DNA of 41,131 nucleotides from an uncultured Mycoplasma sp. (GTDB lineage Bacteria; Bacillota_I; Bacilli_A; Mycoplasmatales; Metamycoplasmataceae): NCBI GenBank assembly GCA_949288045.1, contig CASEIC010000024.1, positions 1 to 41,131 of the forward strand, read 5' to 3'. Shown piece by piece: positions 19,076 to 29,948 of this stretch (position 1 is its first letter; each line of letters starts with the position of its first letter). The notes under the pieces were generated by a model. It saw only the letters and a program-made list of their open reading frames with translations, ran no database searches and was not told where the DNA came from. The position numbers and the translations under genes were made by a program.

Positions 19076-19804
19076 ATGGAAAAAACAAATATATTTTTTT
19101 CAAAATATAAATTAGATGTCACAGATAAAAAAGCAAATATATTATCTAGATCATTATTATGAATGTCTTTTGGATTGGCAATAATTGTTTTAGTAGCGTG
19201 AATTTCATCAATAAATGATGCTTTTTTAAGGTTTGCATATGATATGTCTTATGGAAATATGTGAATAGTGTCTTGATTAATTAATTTAGTTTTACTTATT
19301 TCTCTAGTGTTTGCTACATCATCAAATAAAGTTCCTCTTATTGTTCCAATTATTCTCTATGCATTGTTTGCATTTTATGAAGGATTTTTTATTACTACAA
19401 TTTTAGTATTTTCAGGCTCTGTTGATATTGTTAAAGATTTATTGCTTTATATGTTAATTCCGGCAGCAATATTTTTAGTTATGGGTATTCTTGCATACTT
19501 TAATTTAGTTAATTTTACAAAAATAATTCCATTTTTAATGTTTGGTTTAATTGCTTTAATGATTATGTCAATTGTTTTATTTGTTGTAAATAACTATGTT
19601 GTTGAAATGGTTTATTTATTGTTGGCTGCCTCTATTTTTATTATTTGAGTAGGTATTGATATTCAAATTATTATTAGAAGCCAGAAACAATTAGATTATG
19701 TTGATACAAAATCTTTAAATAGAATGGCAATTTTATATGGAATAAACCTATTTATTGATTTTGTTCGTTTGTTAGCTATTTTTATGAGAATTGTAAGAAA
19801 TTAG
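19076..19804 (+). CDS. BI-1/YccA-like integral membrane protein
   Basis: 242 residues with about seven hydrophobic helices. The end, MAILYGINLFIDFVRLLAIF, resembles the last helix of the Bax inhibitor-1/YccA family, and IGIDIQIIIRSQKQ-like loop and YALFAFYEGFFIT also fit. BI-1 homologues are Ca2+-leak channels or regulators of membrane proteolysis; function here is unproven. Starts six bases after the degV stop. Confidence 0.65.
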
Positions 19805-19827
19805 ATTTTAATATTTTGTAAAATTGG

Positions 19828-19833
19828 TATTAT
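19828..19833 (+). promoter_or_regulatory. Extended -10 placing the transcription start at the ATG
   Basis: TGG then TATTAT, six bases before ATG 19840. The seventh base after the hexamer, the usual start point, is the A of the ATG itself. Confidence 0.45.
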
Positions 19834-19839
19834 TAGTTT

Positions 19840-22191
19840 ATGGTTAGTACAAGAAGATTTGTAAATGGTTCTAATATTTCAATAAACATTCCAGCAGATA
19901 ATCATTTTTTATTATCTAATTTTTGGTTTTCATTAGATGCAAAAGATTCACTAGGTATTTTTTGTAACAATAAAGAAGAAAAACAAACATTACTATCATT
20001 ATTTAGAGAAGATAATAGCAATTTAGAATTTCATGGATTATTGGATTTAAATAATAAGATAATAAATATATCAAGAAAAGGAATTTCGAAATATGTTGGT
20101 TTATATGATTTAAAAATGTTTGACGATTCTAAAATTTCACAATCAAGAACTATACAAGAAATTGAAAATATGGTCGTTAGGTCAAATTTTAATTATTTAT
20201 CAAATATAATTCAAATTAATAACAATTTAGATAAATACCTAAGGATGCAAAAAATTTATAAATCACAAAAAGTTTATCATTGATATCTTAAAGTTGTTCT
20301 TTCTTTGATTAAAGAGTCATATAAAAAAATAGAAAAATTAGACAAAGAAATTAATAATAAAAAAATTACAAAAGATGATTTGATTAAAATAAATAACAAG
20401 TTTATTAATACTCATATAAGTTATATAAGGGAAAGAATTTATGTATTCATTGATAGGAATTCAATGCTTACTGATTTATATACAAAAGAGTATAATAACA
20501 AATTAATTTTTACTAAAAATGAATCTCTATCTTTGAGAATAGAGCAAATTATTAAAAAACTTAAACTTTATGAAGGGTTTGATAAGTCATTATTTAAAAT
20601 AAGAAAAGATTTGCAAAAAATTTTTTTTGGTCCCTCTAACAAAGAAAATAATAGTAATGAAGAAAAAGATGTTATCAGTAGTTTTATTGATGAAATGAAT
20701 TGTAAATTAAGAGTGTATAATAAAAAAATTGAAAAATTTGACAAAACATCAAATGAGTATTGAATATTTTTTAAGAGAAAAAATGTTTGCAAAAGAATTA
20801 TTAAGTTAATTAAAAAAGAATGTAAGAATATGCATTTTAACGATAAAAAAACTGCAATTGATTTTTATCACGAACTTGTTAAACAATACAAAATTTCAAT
20901 AGTTAATGAAACATCATCAAATTTTAATGGAATTGAAATAAAAAAAATGAAAAAGTATTTAAGTGATTTTGTTGAAGGAGAGATACAAAACATAATTAGA
21001 AAATATAAGAACTTTATAATTAAAGAACATGAAAATGAAATGTTAAAAAATGAAAATAATGAGACAAAAAGAACAAAAGTTGAACTTGATAATATTATTA
21101 AAATGATTAAAATTGAAGTTCAAGATATTCTTGATGAAATCGAATGAGAAAAGAAAACCATCTATATGGAATTGAGTAAAACAACCGACAAAATAGCAAA
21201 AGAAATTAATGAGTTATATGAAGAATATGAAAATTTAAAGAAAAGTTATAAAAAAATTATTTCAAAATTTCTTGAAAGTAAAAACTTAGTCATTCAACAG
21301 TCAAATAAAATATTTGAAGATGAATTAGAAACTTTATCAGATGAGTTTTTTGAAACAGAATCATCAAAATTTGAATCTATATATAAATTTGTTTCATCAG
21401 ATTTAAAAGTTTTAGAAAAAATGTTATCTAAGACAATATACATTAAAGATAGATATGGGAAAGAATTAATTGTTCTTTCAAGATATATGATTTTAAAATT
21501 AGCAAAATTGGTTAATATTTCTATTTTTGATTTATTGAAAAGAGTTGGAAAATTAGATGATGTAAGTAAGAGGGTTGCTTTGATTTTTATTTCATATTTT
21601 GATAATAAAGATGTTGTTGTTTTTGATAATTTAATTACATCTTTAGATAAGCCACAAGATATTGAAAAATTTTCTTTTACATTTCAAAAAATAATTGAAC
21701 AATCAGATAAGCCATGAATACTCTTCGAAGATGATTTATCAAAATCAAAAGATGTTGTTAATAAAATCTCTATAGTTGATAATACCAAAATAATTGAATA
21801 TGGATTTAAAGATGAAATTATATCGAATCCTGTTTATGATACAACTCTTCGTTTTATTGGTAAAAAAACAACAGGAGAAAGAAGAACGCCTCAAGAGTAT
21901 AAAAGTATTATAGATTTTGATGTTAAATATGACGATTATAAGATTAATGATAGACATTTTGTTTATGGAAATATTGAGAGTATTTCATCATGAATAGATA
22001 CAACTCCACAAATGACATGAAAAACGGTATCAATTGGTTCATTTAATAATTTTGTAAATAGAAAAAAATTCGAAAAAATTCAAATGAGAACAAAGGAAAA
22101 GACAAATACCATACCTATAAAACTTAAAAAAACACAAGAAATGCATTTGGTAGATAGTGAGGAATTTTTGATTATAGATGTCAAAGAATAG
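19840..22191 (+). CDS. Degenerate OppF-like ABC ATPase with long coiled-coil insertion
   Basis: 783 residues. The N-terminus aligns with an ABC nucleotide-binding domain: LLSNFWFSLDAKDSLGIF, then CNNKEEKQTLLSLF where Walker A (GxxGxGKST) should be; only Lys47 and Thr49 survive. Residues about 100-570 are charged helix with many heptads. The C-terminal part aligns with OppD/F: DVVVFDNLITSLD (593-603, Walker B and D-loop) with the catalytic Glu replaced by Asn597; ILFEDDL (627-633) where the H-loop His should be; KIIEYG, EIISNPVYDTTL and the OppF tail. The LSGGQ signature is not recognisable. Mycoplasma OppF proteins are known to be very long, but no oppB, C or D lies here. Probably a non-hydrolysing paralogue with a structural or regulatory role. 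Confidence 0.75.
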
Positions 22192-22624
22192 TTTTAGTTT
22201 CAAGTTTTTTAAAAATAAATATTTAACATTGAAAAATTTCATTCTTGCATTTATTTGTTCGTTGTTTGTTTTACCATTTGTGTTAATTTTTGAATTTGTA
22301 TTGAATAAGAAATGATTTGATGGAATGTCTGTAGTGGCAATTATATACATTTGTCTTGGATTTCTGATAATAGTTTTCTCAATAGCAGAATTCAAAACAT
22401 GAACTAAATTTAAAAATTTATTTGCTATAAAAAAAGAAAATAATGAACAATTTTCAAATTTTGAAAAAATGCAAATGAAAATTTTAAATATTGACAACAA
22501 TGTAAAAGAAGATGATGAAGTAACAAAATCGAAGAGAAAAGATGTTTTTAGATTTGTTGCTGTTTTTATGATTATTTTTGGAATCATTTTATTAATAGTA
22601 TCTTTACCATTTGTTTTTAATTAA
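22178..22624 (+). CDS. Three-helix membrane protein of unknown function
   Basis: 148 residues starting inside the previous gene (14-base overlap), so coupled to it. Hydrophobic helices at about 18-40, 48-68 and 120-145; a charged loop of about 45 residues lies between the second and third. No family recognised. The coupling suggests it is the membrane partner of the degenerate ABC protein, which is inference. Confidence 0.7.
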
Positions 22625-22650
22625 TTTATAATTAATAAGTTAGGAAATTT

Positions 22651-25131
22651 ATGGATATTAAATATAATCACAAACTTGTTGAAAAAGATAAAAATAAAAA
22701 ATGAATTAATAAAAAATATTTTTCAACACATGATAATTCAAAGAAACCTTTTTCTATAATTTTGCCTCCACCAAACGTAACAGGAAAGTTACATTTAGGA
22801 CATGCGTGAGATGGTTATATTCAAGATACTATAATAAGATTTAAGAAACTTTCTGGTTATGATGTTATGTTTGTTCCTGGAATGGATCATGCTGGGATAG
22901 CAACTCAAGCAAAAGTTGAACAAAGATTGATTGAAAACGGAACTAGCAAACATAAATTAGGAAGAGATAAATTTATTGAGCAAGCATACGAATGAAAAAA
23001 AGAATATGCTCAGCACATTCATGAACAATGAAATAAATTAGGTTTAGCATTAGATTATCCAAATGAAAGATTTACTCTTGATAAAGATTCAAATGATGCA
23101 GTTAATAAAGTATTCATTGATTTGTATAACAAAGGATTAATTTATAGAGGTGTTAGACCAATTAATTGAGATCCAAAATTAAAAACAGCTATTTCAAATA
23201 TTGAGATTAAATCAATAGAGACTAATTCTAAAATGTATTATGTTAGATATTATTTAGAAAATAGCAAAGATTATGTTGTTATTGCAACTACAAGAGTTGA
23301 AACAATGTTTTCAGATGTTGCAGTTGCAGTTAATCCAAAAGATAAAACTAAGTCTAAATTAATTGGTAAATATTTAATACACCCATTAACAAATAAAAAA
23401 ATTCCAATAATTGGTGATAACTATATTGATATTAAAATGGGTACTGGATTAATGAAAGTTAGCGCTCATGCTGTTCAAGATATTGAAATAATTCAAAAAA
23501 ATAAATTAGAAATAATTGAGTGTATTGATCAAGATGGGAAAATGAAAGATAATGCAATGTTTGTAAAAGGTCTTGATAGAATGAGTGCAAGGCTAAAAGT
23601 TTATGAATTTTTAAAAGAAAAAAGCTTCATTGAAAAAGTTCAAGAAATTAAAAATAATGTTTCTTATTCAGAAAGAAGTAATGAAGTTATTGAGATTCTT
23701 GTTATGCCTCAATGATTTGTTAAAATGGATAAATTTGCAAAACTTGTTCTTGATAATTTAAAAACAAAAAACAAAGTTAATATTTTTCCAAAAAGATTTG
23801 AAAATGTATTAAAAAAATGAATGAATGAAATTCATGATTGAACAATTTCAAGACAATTATGATGAGGACATCAAATACCTGCATGATATAAAGGGAATCA
23901 AATTAAAGTTCAAATAGAATCACCAGGACAAGGATGAAAAAGAGATGATGATGTTTTAGATACATGATTTTCATCAGGATTAGCTCCATTTTCATTTTTA
24001 GGATGACCAAATGATGAATCAAAAATAAAAAGGTTTTTCCCTACTTCGCTTTTGGTAACTGGATATGATATCATTTTCTTTTGAGTTGCAAGAATGTATT
24101 TTTTCTCATTGTATTTTAAAAAAGACATTCCCTTTAGAGATTTATTAATACACGGTTTGATTCGTGATGAAAAAGGTAGAAAAATGTCTAAATCATTAGG
24201 TAATGGAATTGATCCAATGGAAGTTATTGATAATTATGGTTCTGATTCATTGAGATGATATTTACTTACAAATTCAACACCTGGGCAAGATATAAATTTT
24301 TCAAAAGAAAAATTAGAATTTGCATGAGGTTTATGTAATAAATTGTGAAATATATCAAGATTTATTTTGATGATGGAAGATAAAGATAATAAGTCATTAT
24401 CTGATGCTGATAAATGAATAATAAACAAATTAATTAATTTAAAAAAATCGATTAATAAAAAAATGAAAAAATATGAGTTTACAATTATCGGCAGACAAAT
24501 AAGTGAATTTATTTATGATGATTTTTCTTCGTGATATATTGAATTTTCAAAGGTTAATTTAAATAAAAAAGTTTGTTTAATAATTTTAAAAAATCTTTTA
24601 ATTTTAATTCACCCATTTTTACCATTTTTATCTGATCATTTATATAAAGAAATTTTTAATGATGAGTTACTTGAAAATGAATTTGATTTAAAATCAAAGG
24701 GAAGTGAATCAACAATAGATATTGTGATTGATGTTGTTTCATTGATTAGAGAAGCAAGAAATATTTATAATATTTCTAATAAAGAAGTTATTAATTATGA
24801 AATACAAAAAATCAATGATGAGAAAATAACATCATTGATTAATAAATTAGCAAATGCCACATACAAAAAAAATAATGGAGCTCTATTTACAAAAAACAAA
24901 ATATCAATTAATGTAGAACTTTCAGAAAAAGTTAAATCGGAAGAGAAAAATAAAACTCAAGAATTATTGAAAAAAGTTGAATCAGAAATTAAAAGAAGTG
25001 AATCTATTTTATCTAATAAAAAATTCTTAGAAAAAGCATCAAAAGAAAAAGTTAATGAAGAAAAATTAAAATATGAAAATTACAAAAAACAATATCAAGA
25101 ATTAAAAGAAAAAATTTCTAAAATTAATTAA
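22651..25131 (+). CDS. valS: Valyl-tRNA synthetase
   Basis: 826 residues, class I synthetase charging tRNA-Val. HIGH motif as KLHLGHAW, KMSKS as [19 protein letters not shown] with all Trp as TGA, anticodon-binding helices, and a C-terminal coiled-coil arm ([18 protein letters not shown] region). In the CP1 editing domain the conserved TTRPETMLGDTAV reads [13 protein letters not shown] (213-225) and KITPAHDPND reads KVSAHAVQD (about 269-277), losing Pro and the conserved Asp (Ala274). GHSERSG reads SYSERSN. AGGAA and TATAAT (22627-22632) precede the ATG. The 3' end overlaps deoB by four bases. Confidence 0.95.
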
Positions 25132-26312
25132 ATTAATTCATCAAATATATCATCACCAGTTTTTACTAACTCAACGCCAAAATTTCTAGCAATAATATTT
25201 CCTAGTGTTCCCAAACCGTTAAAATCATTTAATTTTCTTGGTTTTTTAAATGATTTAGAAAATATTGTGGCAGGCAATAATTCTCTTGTGTGATTATATC
25301 CTTTGAATGTTGGATCATTTCCATGATCTGATGTAATTAAAAGTAAATCATCTTCATTTAGTGCATTAATCAATTTAGTCAATTTAATATCAAAAAGATT
25401 TAAATTATTTACATATCCTTCAACATCTCTACGATGTCCATAATGTGAATCAAATTGAACTAAATTTGTAAATATAAATTGTTTGCTTGATTTTTCAGTT
25501 GCAAGATTAATAGTTATATCCATTCCATCGGCATCACCATTTGATTTATAATGTTTTGAGATTCCATTACCTGAGAAAATATCATTAATTTTTCCAACGG
25601 ATATAGTTTCTATGCCATTATTTTTAAGTTCATTTAATAATGTATCATGAGGCGGAACAACAGAATAATCATGTCTATTAAATGTTCTTGTGTAATTTCC
25701 CCTTTCACCAATATAAGGTCTTGCTATTATTCTCCCAACATTTCACTCAGGCTTAGACGAACATATTCTTCTTGCTTCTTTTGCATATCTATAAAGATTA
25801 TCTAGTCCCATGTGTTTTTCATGTCCACAAATTTGTAAAACACTATCACCAGATGTATAAATAATGATTTTATTTTCATTAATTTCTTGTTCTGCTAATT
25901 CATTGATAATATCTGTTCCGCTTGCTGATTTATTACCGATTATTTTTCTACCATCAAATGCTTTTTCTAATTCATCAATTAATTCTTTAGGAAAACCAGT
26001 TTCAGTAAAAGTAGGAAAAGGATGTTCTGTATAAACACCCATCATTTCCCAATGACCAGTCAATGTATCTTTTCCATTAGATTTTTCATTAACTTTTGCA
26101 GTATAAGCTAATTGGTTTTTAATTTTTCCAGGATTTTTAATTTTTGCTATTGAAGTAATACCCATTTTTTTTCATGTTGGTATTTCTAATAAACCAGTTT
26201 CAGAAACGTGCAATAATGTATTTGCACCGTCATCTCCAAAATCTTTTTGTTTTTTATCTGGTCCAATTCCCAAACCATCTGTAACAATCATAAATATTCT
26301 ATTAAATTTCAT
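25128..26312 (-). CDS. deoB: Phosphopentomutase
   Basis: 394 residues, usual length; converts (deoxy)ribose-1-phosphate to -5-phosphate in nucleoside breakdown. Alkaline-phosphatase fold: VTDGLGIGPD at the N-terminus, catalytic Thr in SNGKDTLTGHWEMMG, SGDSVLQI, DSHYGHRRD, and metal-binding ITSDHGNDPT and YNHTRELLP. AGAGGGA precedes ATG. Two in-frame TGA Trp codons. Pairs with rpiB and the phosphoribosyltransferases in pentose/nucleoside use. Confidence 0.95.
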
Positions 26313-26353
26313 TTATGTCCCTCTTATTAAATATAATAATATTATATAACATT

Positions 26354-26437
26354 GCCCAGCTGGCGGAATGGCAGACGCAGCGGACTCAAAATCCGCCGAC
26401 GCAAGTCATATGGGTTCAAGTCCCATGCTGGGCACCA
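26354..26437 (+). tRNA. tRNA-Leu (anticodon CAA)
   Basis: Acceptor GCCCAGC (26354-26360) pairs with GCTGGGC (26427-26433), followed by A and an encoded CCA. Anticodon stem GCGGA/TCCGC with loop CTCAAAA puts anticodon CAA at 26387-26389, reading TTG. A long variable arm follows, and the T loop reads TTCAAGT, all as expected for class II tRNA-Leu. TATAAT-like boxes lie just upstream between it and deoB. Confidence 0.95.
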
Positions 26438-26447
26438 TATAAAAAAG

Positions 26448-26471
26448 TAAAGTTAACAACTTTATTTTTTT
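26448..26471 (+). terminator. Terminator after tRNA-Leu
   Basis: AAAGTT and AACTTT pair around AAC, flanked by an A-run before and seven T after. Confidence 0.6.
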
Positions 26472-26480
26472 AATTAAATA

Positions 26481-26486
26481 TATAAT
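26481..26486 (+). promoter_or_regulatory. -10 box seven bases before nif3-family ATG
   Basis: TATAAT, then TAACAAT, then ATG; no ribosome site. It directly follows the tRNA terminator, so the nif3-nfo-mutM operon has its own promoter. Confidence 0.55.
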
Positions 26487-26493
26487 TAACAAT

Positions 26494-27276
26494 ATGAAGA
26501 ATAAAATATCAGAAAAAGAAATAATTGAATTTTTAAACAAGCAATATCCTATATGAAATGCTGAGACATGAGATTTTGTTGGATATTCTGTTAAAACTAA
26601 TAATAAAGATGTTAAAAAAGTTCTTGTATGTTTGGATGTAAATAAATTATCCATAGATGAAGCTATAAAACAAAAAGTTGATTTGATAATATCATTTCAT
26701 CCATTTTGTTTTGCATCGTTTTGGAAAGATGTTTATAAATATGATTCATCAAAAAGAATACAAGTAGAGCAATTAAAGAAAAATAAGATTAGTGTATTTT
26801 CAATTCACACAAATTTTGATAAAGCAAAATATGGGACAAAATATTGATTTAATAAGAAACTTGGTTTGGAGGATAAAGTTATTAAATCATATACATTTTC
26901 TTCAATTATTGAATACAATAATTCAATTTCATCACTAATTGTTTCATTAAAATCTAAATTTGAAATCAATAATGTTTTAACAAATGTTGAAGACATTGGC
27001 AAAATAGTTAATAACGTTTATATACAACCCGGATCTGGAGATATTTATGAATTTTTAAGGAAAACTAGAACAAACAAGATAGATTTGTTAATTACATCTG
27101 ATATTAAATGGAATGAACAACAATTGCTAAACTCATTAGGAATTGATTTTATTATTATTCCTCATAAAACAGAGGATGTTTTTGTTGAAGTTATTAAAAA
27201 TGCTTTAATAGATAAATTTAAAAAAGAAATTAAAGTTATTGATTTTATATGTAAAGACTTTATCAAGGGGTTTTAA
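26494..27276 (+). CDS. NIF3/YqfO-family dinuclear metal-centre protein
   Basis: 260 residues. N-terminal WDFVGYSV, KKVLVCLDVN and VDLIISFHPFCF match the NIF3 pattern (NxG, LDxT, HHP), with the first His of HHP replaced by Phe. C-terminal VYIQPGSGDIYEFL and LLITSDIKWNEQQ correspond to the second metal-binding lobe, where the usual His of GDIKHH is Trp. Metal binding may be altered. Members are ring-forming and annotated as GTP cyclohydrolase I type 2-like; true role is not settled. Stop overlaps the nfo ATG (TAATG). Confidence 0.82.
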
Positions 27277-28127
27277 TGCTTAAAATAGGTTCCCATGTAT
27301 CTTTTAAGGCTCCAAATTATTTGGTTGATAGTATGAATGAATCTATTGCTAATGGAGCTAATGCTATGATGATTTATTTAGGACCACCACAAAACACAAA
27401 AAGAGTTAGTGTTGATCAATACAAATTAAATGAATGTATTGATCAAGGCTTGTTTAATAAGATCGAAAGGGATAATATAATAGTTCATGCGCCATACATT
27501 ATTAATCCCTCGAATATTAAAAAATCTGACTTTGCAAAACAATTTTTAATTGATGAAATTGAAAGAATGAATTATTTATCAATTAAATATTTAGTTTTAC
27601 ATCCTGGTGCTTCCTTAGATCAAGATCTTGATTTTACTTTAGTTCATTTAGCTAATGTTCTTAAAGAAATAATAAGTAAGACAAAAGATGTTGTTATATG
27701 TATTGAAACAATGGCCGGAAAAGGAACTGAAGTAGGGATTAATCTTGAACAAATTAAAAAAGTTATTGATATTGTTAATGATGAAAGAATTGCAATATGT
27801 TTGGATACATGTCATATGTGAGATTCAGGATATGACGTTAAAACAGATTTTGAGCATAATAATGGAATTTATTTAATTAATAAGTTGAAAGAATTATCAT
27901 TACTTAATAAGGTAAAGGTAATTCATTTAAATGATTCAAAAAATGATTTATCATCACACAAAGATAGGCACGAAAATATTGGAAAAGGTTTCATAGGACT
28001 TAAAGCACTTAAAAATTTTGCAAATCACAAAGTTTTTGACAATATACCAATAATATTAGAAACACCATATTTAAATGATAAATCACCATATAAGGATGAA
28101 ATTAGATTAATTAAAGGAGAAAAATAA
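27276..28127 (+). CDS. nfo: Endonuclease IV (AP endonuclease)
   Basis: 283 residues; cleaves the backbone 5' of abasic sites using three zinc ions. Metal ligands visible in order: GSHVSFK, VHAPYIIN, VLHPGA, CIETMAGKGTEVG, LDTCHMWDSGYD, IHLNDSKND, SHKDRHENIGKG and LETP. Overlaps its neighbours by one base on each side (TAATG), so it is coupled to mutM, the glycosylase that produces its substrate. Confidence 0.95.
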
Positions 28128-28942
28128 TGCCCGAACTTCCAGAAGTCCAAACGTTTATTAATTATTTAAATAAACACATTAAAGGATTGATTATTAATGA
28201 TGTTGAAATTATTAAAGATAAATTTCTAAAAAATGAATCCTCAACATCATTTAAGAAAAAAATTATTGGAAAAGAAATAATCAATATTGAAAGAATAGGT
28301 AAATATTTAATATTTTGTTTGTCAGGAAATTTTTTTCTTGTTTCTCATTTAAGAATGGAAGGAAAGTATTTTATTGATAATGAAATAAGAAAAAGAAAAC
28401 ATGATTATATTATTTATAAGTTATCTAATGGGAAGTATTTAACTTATAATGATTCAAGACAATTTGGAACAGTTCATTTAACAAATAATTTGAATGATTT
28501 AGAAGTAATTAACAAGATTGCTATTGATCCTTTAAGTGATGAATTTAATATTGATTATCTATATCCAAAAATTCATAAACTTAATAAAAATATTAAAGCA
28601 ATTTTACTAGACCAAACTATTGTTAGTGGAATAGGGAATATTTATGCTTCTGAAATTCTTTATGAGGCTAAAGTTTCTCCGTTTATGTCTGCTAAAGATC
28701 TGACCAAAAAACAAATCGAAGAAATAATTAAATATTCAAAGTTAATTTTATTGGAAGCTATAAAACACCACGGAACAACAATACATACTTTTAGTTTTGG
28801 TGATAATGAAATAGGTCAATTTTCAAATTATTTAAAAGTAGTTGGTAGAAATAAACAAAAATGTTTGAGATGTAAAACTATAATTGTAAAAGAAATGCAA
28901 CAATCAAGAGGAACATACTATTGTCCAAAGTGTCAAAAATAA
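28127..28942 (+). CDS. mutM: Formamidopyrimidine-DNA glycosylase
   Basis: 271 residues; removes 8-oxoguanine and FaPy bases and nicks the site. PELPEV start with catalytic Pro2 and Glu3, Lys in ERIGKYLIF, SHLRMEGKY, H2TH region (DQTIVSGIGNIYASEILY) and a C-terminal zinc finger CLRC-x16-CPKC. No TGA codon is visible in the gene. Also called fpg. Confidence 0.96.
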   Translation: MPELPEVQTFINYLNKHIKGLIINDVEIIKDKFLKNESSTSFKKKIIGKEIINIERIGKYLIFCLSGNFFLVSHLRMEGKYFIDNEIRKRKHDYIIYKLSNGKYLTYNDSRQFGTVHLTNNLNDLEVINKIAIDPLSDEFNIDYLYPKIHKLNKNIKAILLDQTIVSGIGNIYASEILYEAKVSPFMSAKDLTKKQIEEIIKYSKLILLEAIKHHGTTIHTFSFGDNEIGQFSNYLKVVGRNKQKCLRCKTIIVKEMQQSRGTYYCPKCQK

Positions 28943-28944
28943 TA

Positions 28945-29004
28945 TATAATTATTTTGTAATAAAAATCGTTCTTTGAAATTTAATTGCTTAAGCGATTTT
29001 TATT
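28945..29004 (+). promoter_or_regulatory. Promoter and long hairpin upstream of nusB
   Basis: TATAAT at 28945-28950 is followed by AATAAAAATCG (28959-28969), which pairs with CGATTTTTATT (28994-29004) around a 24-base loop. The hairpin would open the nusB leader if this box is used; otherwise it is the mutM terminator. AGGAA before the nusB ATG lies outside it. Confidence 0.45.
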
Positions 29005-29023
29005 CGTTTAAGGAATTAAATTT

Positions 29024-29503
29024 ATGAATGAAGTTAAAATTACTTATCCTGTTAGAAGATCAATGAGAATAATGATGGTTATGGTTCTATATGAACAAGA
29101 ACTTTTTAATCAAAAAATAAGTATGAAAGATATTTTTGAATCTGATAAATTTCATGAATTATTTAATTATAAAAAATTATTAACAAAACATAAGGATGAA
29201 GTATATAAAGAACAATTATCAATTATGTCTGTAATTGAGAAAAATTATGATATTTTCAAAAAAATTATTATTCAATATATAAGAGATGATTGATCATGAA
29301 ATAGAATTAATCCAGTTGCAAGAGCAATTTTATTATGTGCATCAGCTGAATTATGAAAACATGATGTGGCTCTTATTGCAAATGAGTATGTTGAAATTTC
29401 AAAAGATTTAATTCCAGATAATGAAACTTATAAATTTATTAATATAATTATTGAAAGAATAGGAAAACAATATAATGAGTTCAAAAATTCAAAAAGAGAT
29501 TAA
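29024..29503 (+). CDS. nusB: Transcription antitermination factor NusB
   Basis: 159 residues, all-helical. N-terminal RRSMRIMMVMVLYEQEL and C-terminal NPVARAILLCASAELWKHD, VALIANEYVEISKDL and FINIIIERIGKQ match NusB. Binds boxA RNA with NusE to support rRNA transcription. The next gene begins 29 bases before its stop. Confidence 0.88.
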
Positions 29504-29948
29504 AAAAAACATGAAATCATTAGGACAATATAATCAATATAAAAAAATCTTTTTAGTTAAACAAAAAATGTTTGTTTTATCAAATGTTGCACAAATATTT
29601 AATCCAAATATTGATTTTGAAATTCTTACAAAGTTAGAAATTAATATTGTAAACAATATTGACAGTGAGGATAATTGAGGTAAATGTTTTGAGATTTCTG
29701 GTAAACAATTTTTAAAACCTTTTGATAAATGTGATTGAAACTCATTTGGAAAATTTATGTTTTATGAGTGAAATAAATCAAAATATTTTTCTAAAAAATC
29801 AAGACAAAAATCAATTTATAACGATGAGAATTTTAATGAAATAAATAATTTAAAGACACATAATTATAATAATTGAATGAATTCAATGTTAGCTACGAAA
29901 GACAAAAATTTTAATGTATATGTTAGAAAGGTTTTAAAACTTTTATAA
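29475..29948 (+). CDS. Hypothetical basic protein between nusB and tlyA
   Basis: 157 residues, Lys/Asn/Phe rich, four Trp mostly as TGA, no membrane span or motif I recognise. It overlaps nusB by 29 bases and its stop overlaps the tlyA ATG. The position between nusB and tlyA is often held by exonuclease VII genes, but this protein shows no likeness to XseA or XseB. Coupling at both ends suggests it is truly expressed. Confidence 0.7.

Noticed and set aside
22039-22587. Long minus-strand ORF opposite the three-helix membrane protein
   Set aside because: Shadow of two overlapping plus-strand genes; low-complexity AT-rich sequence gives such frames by chance.
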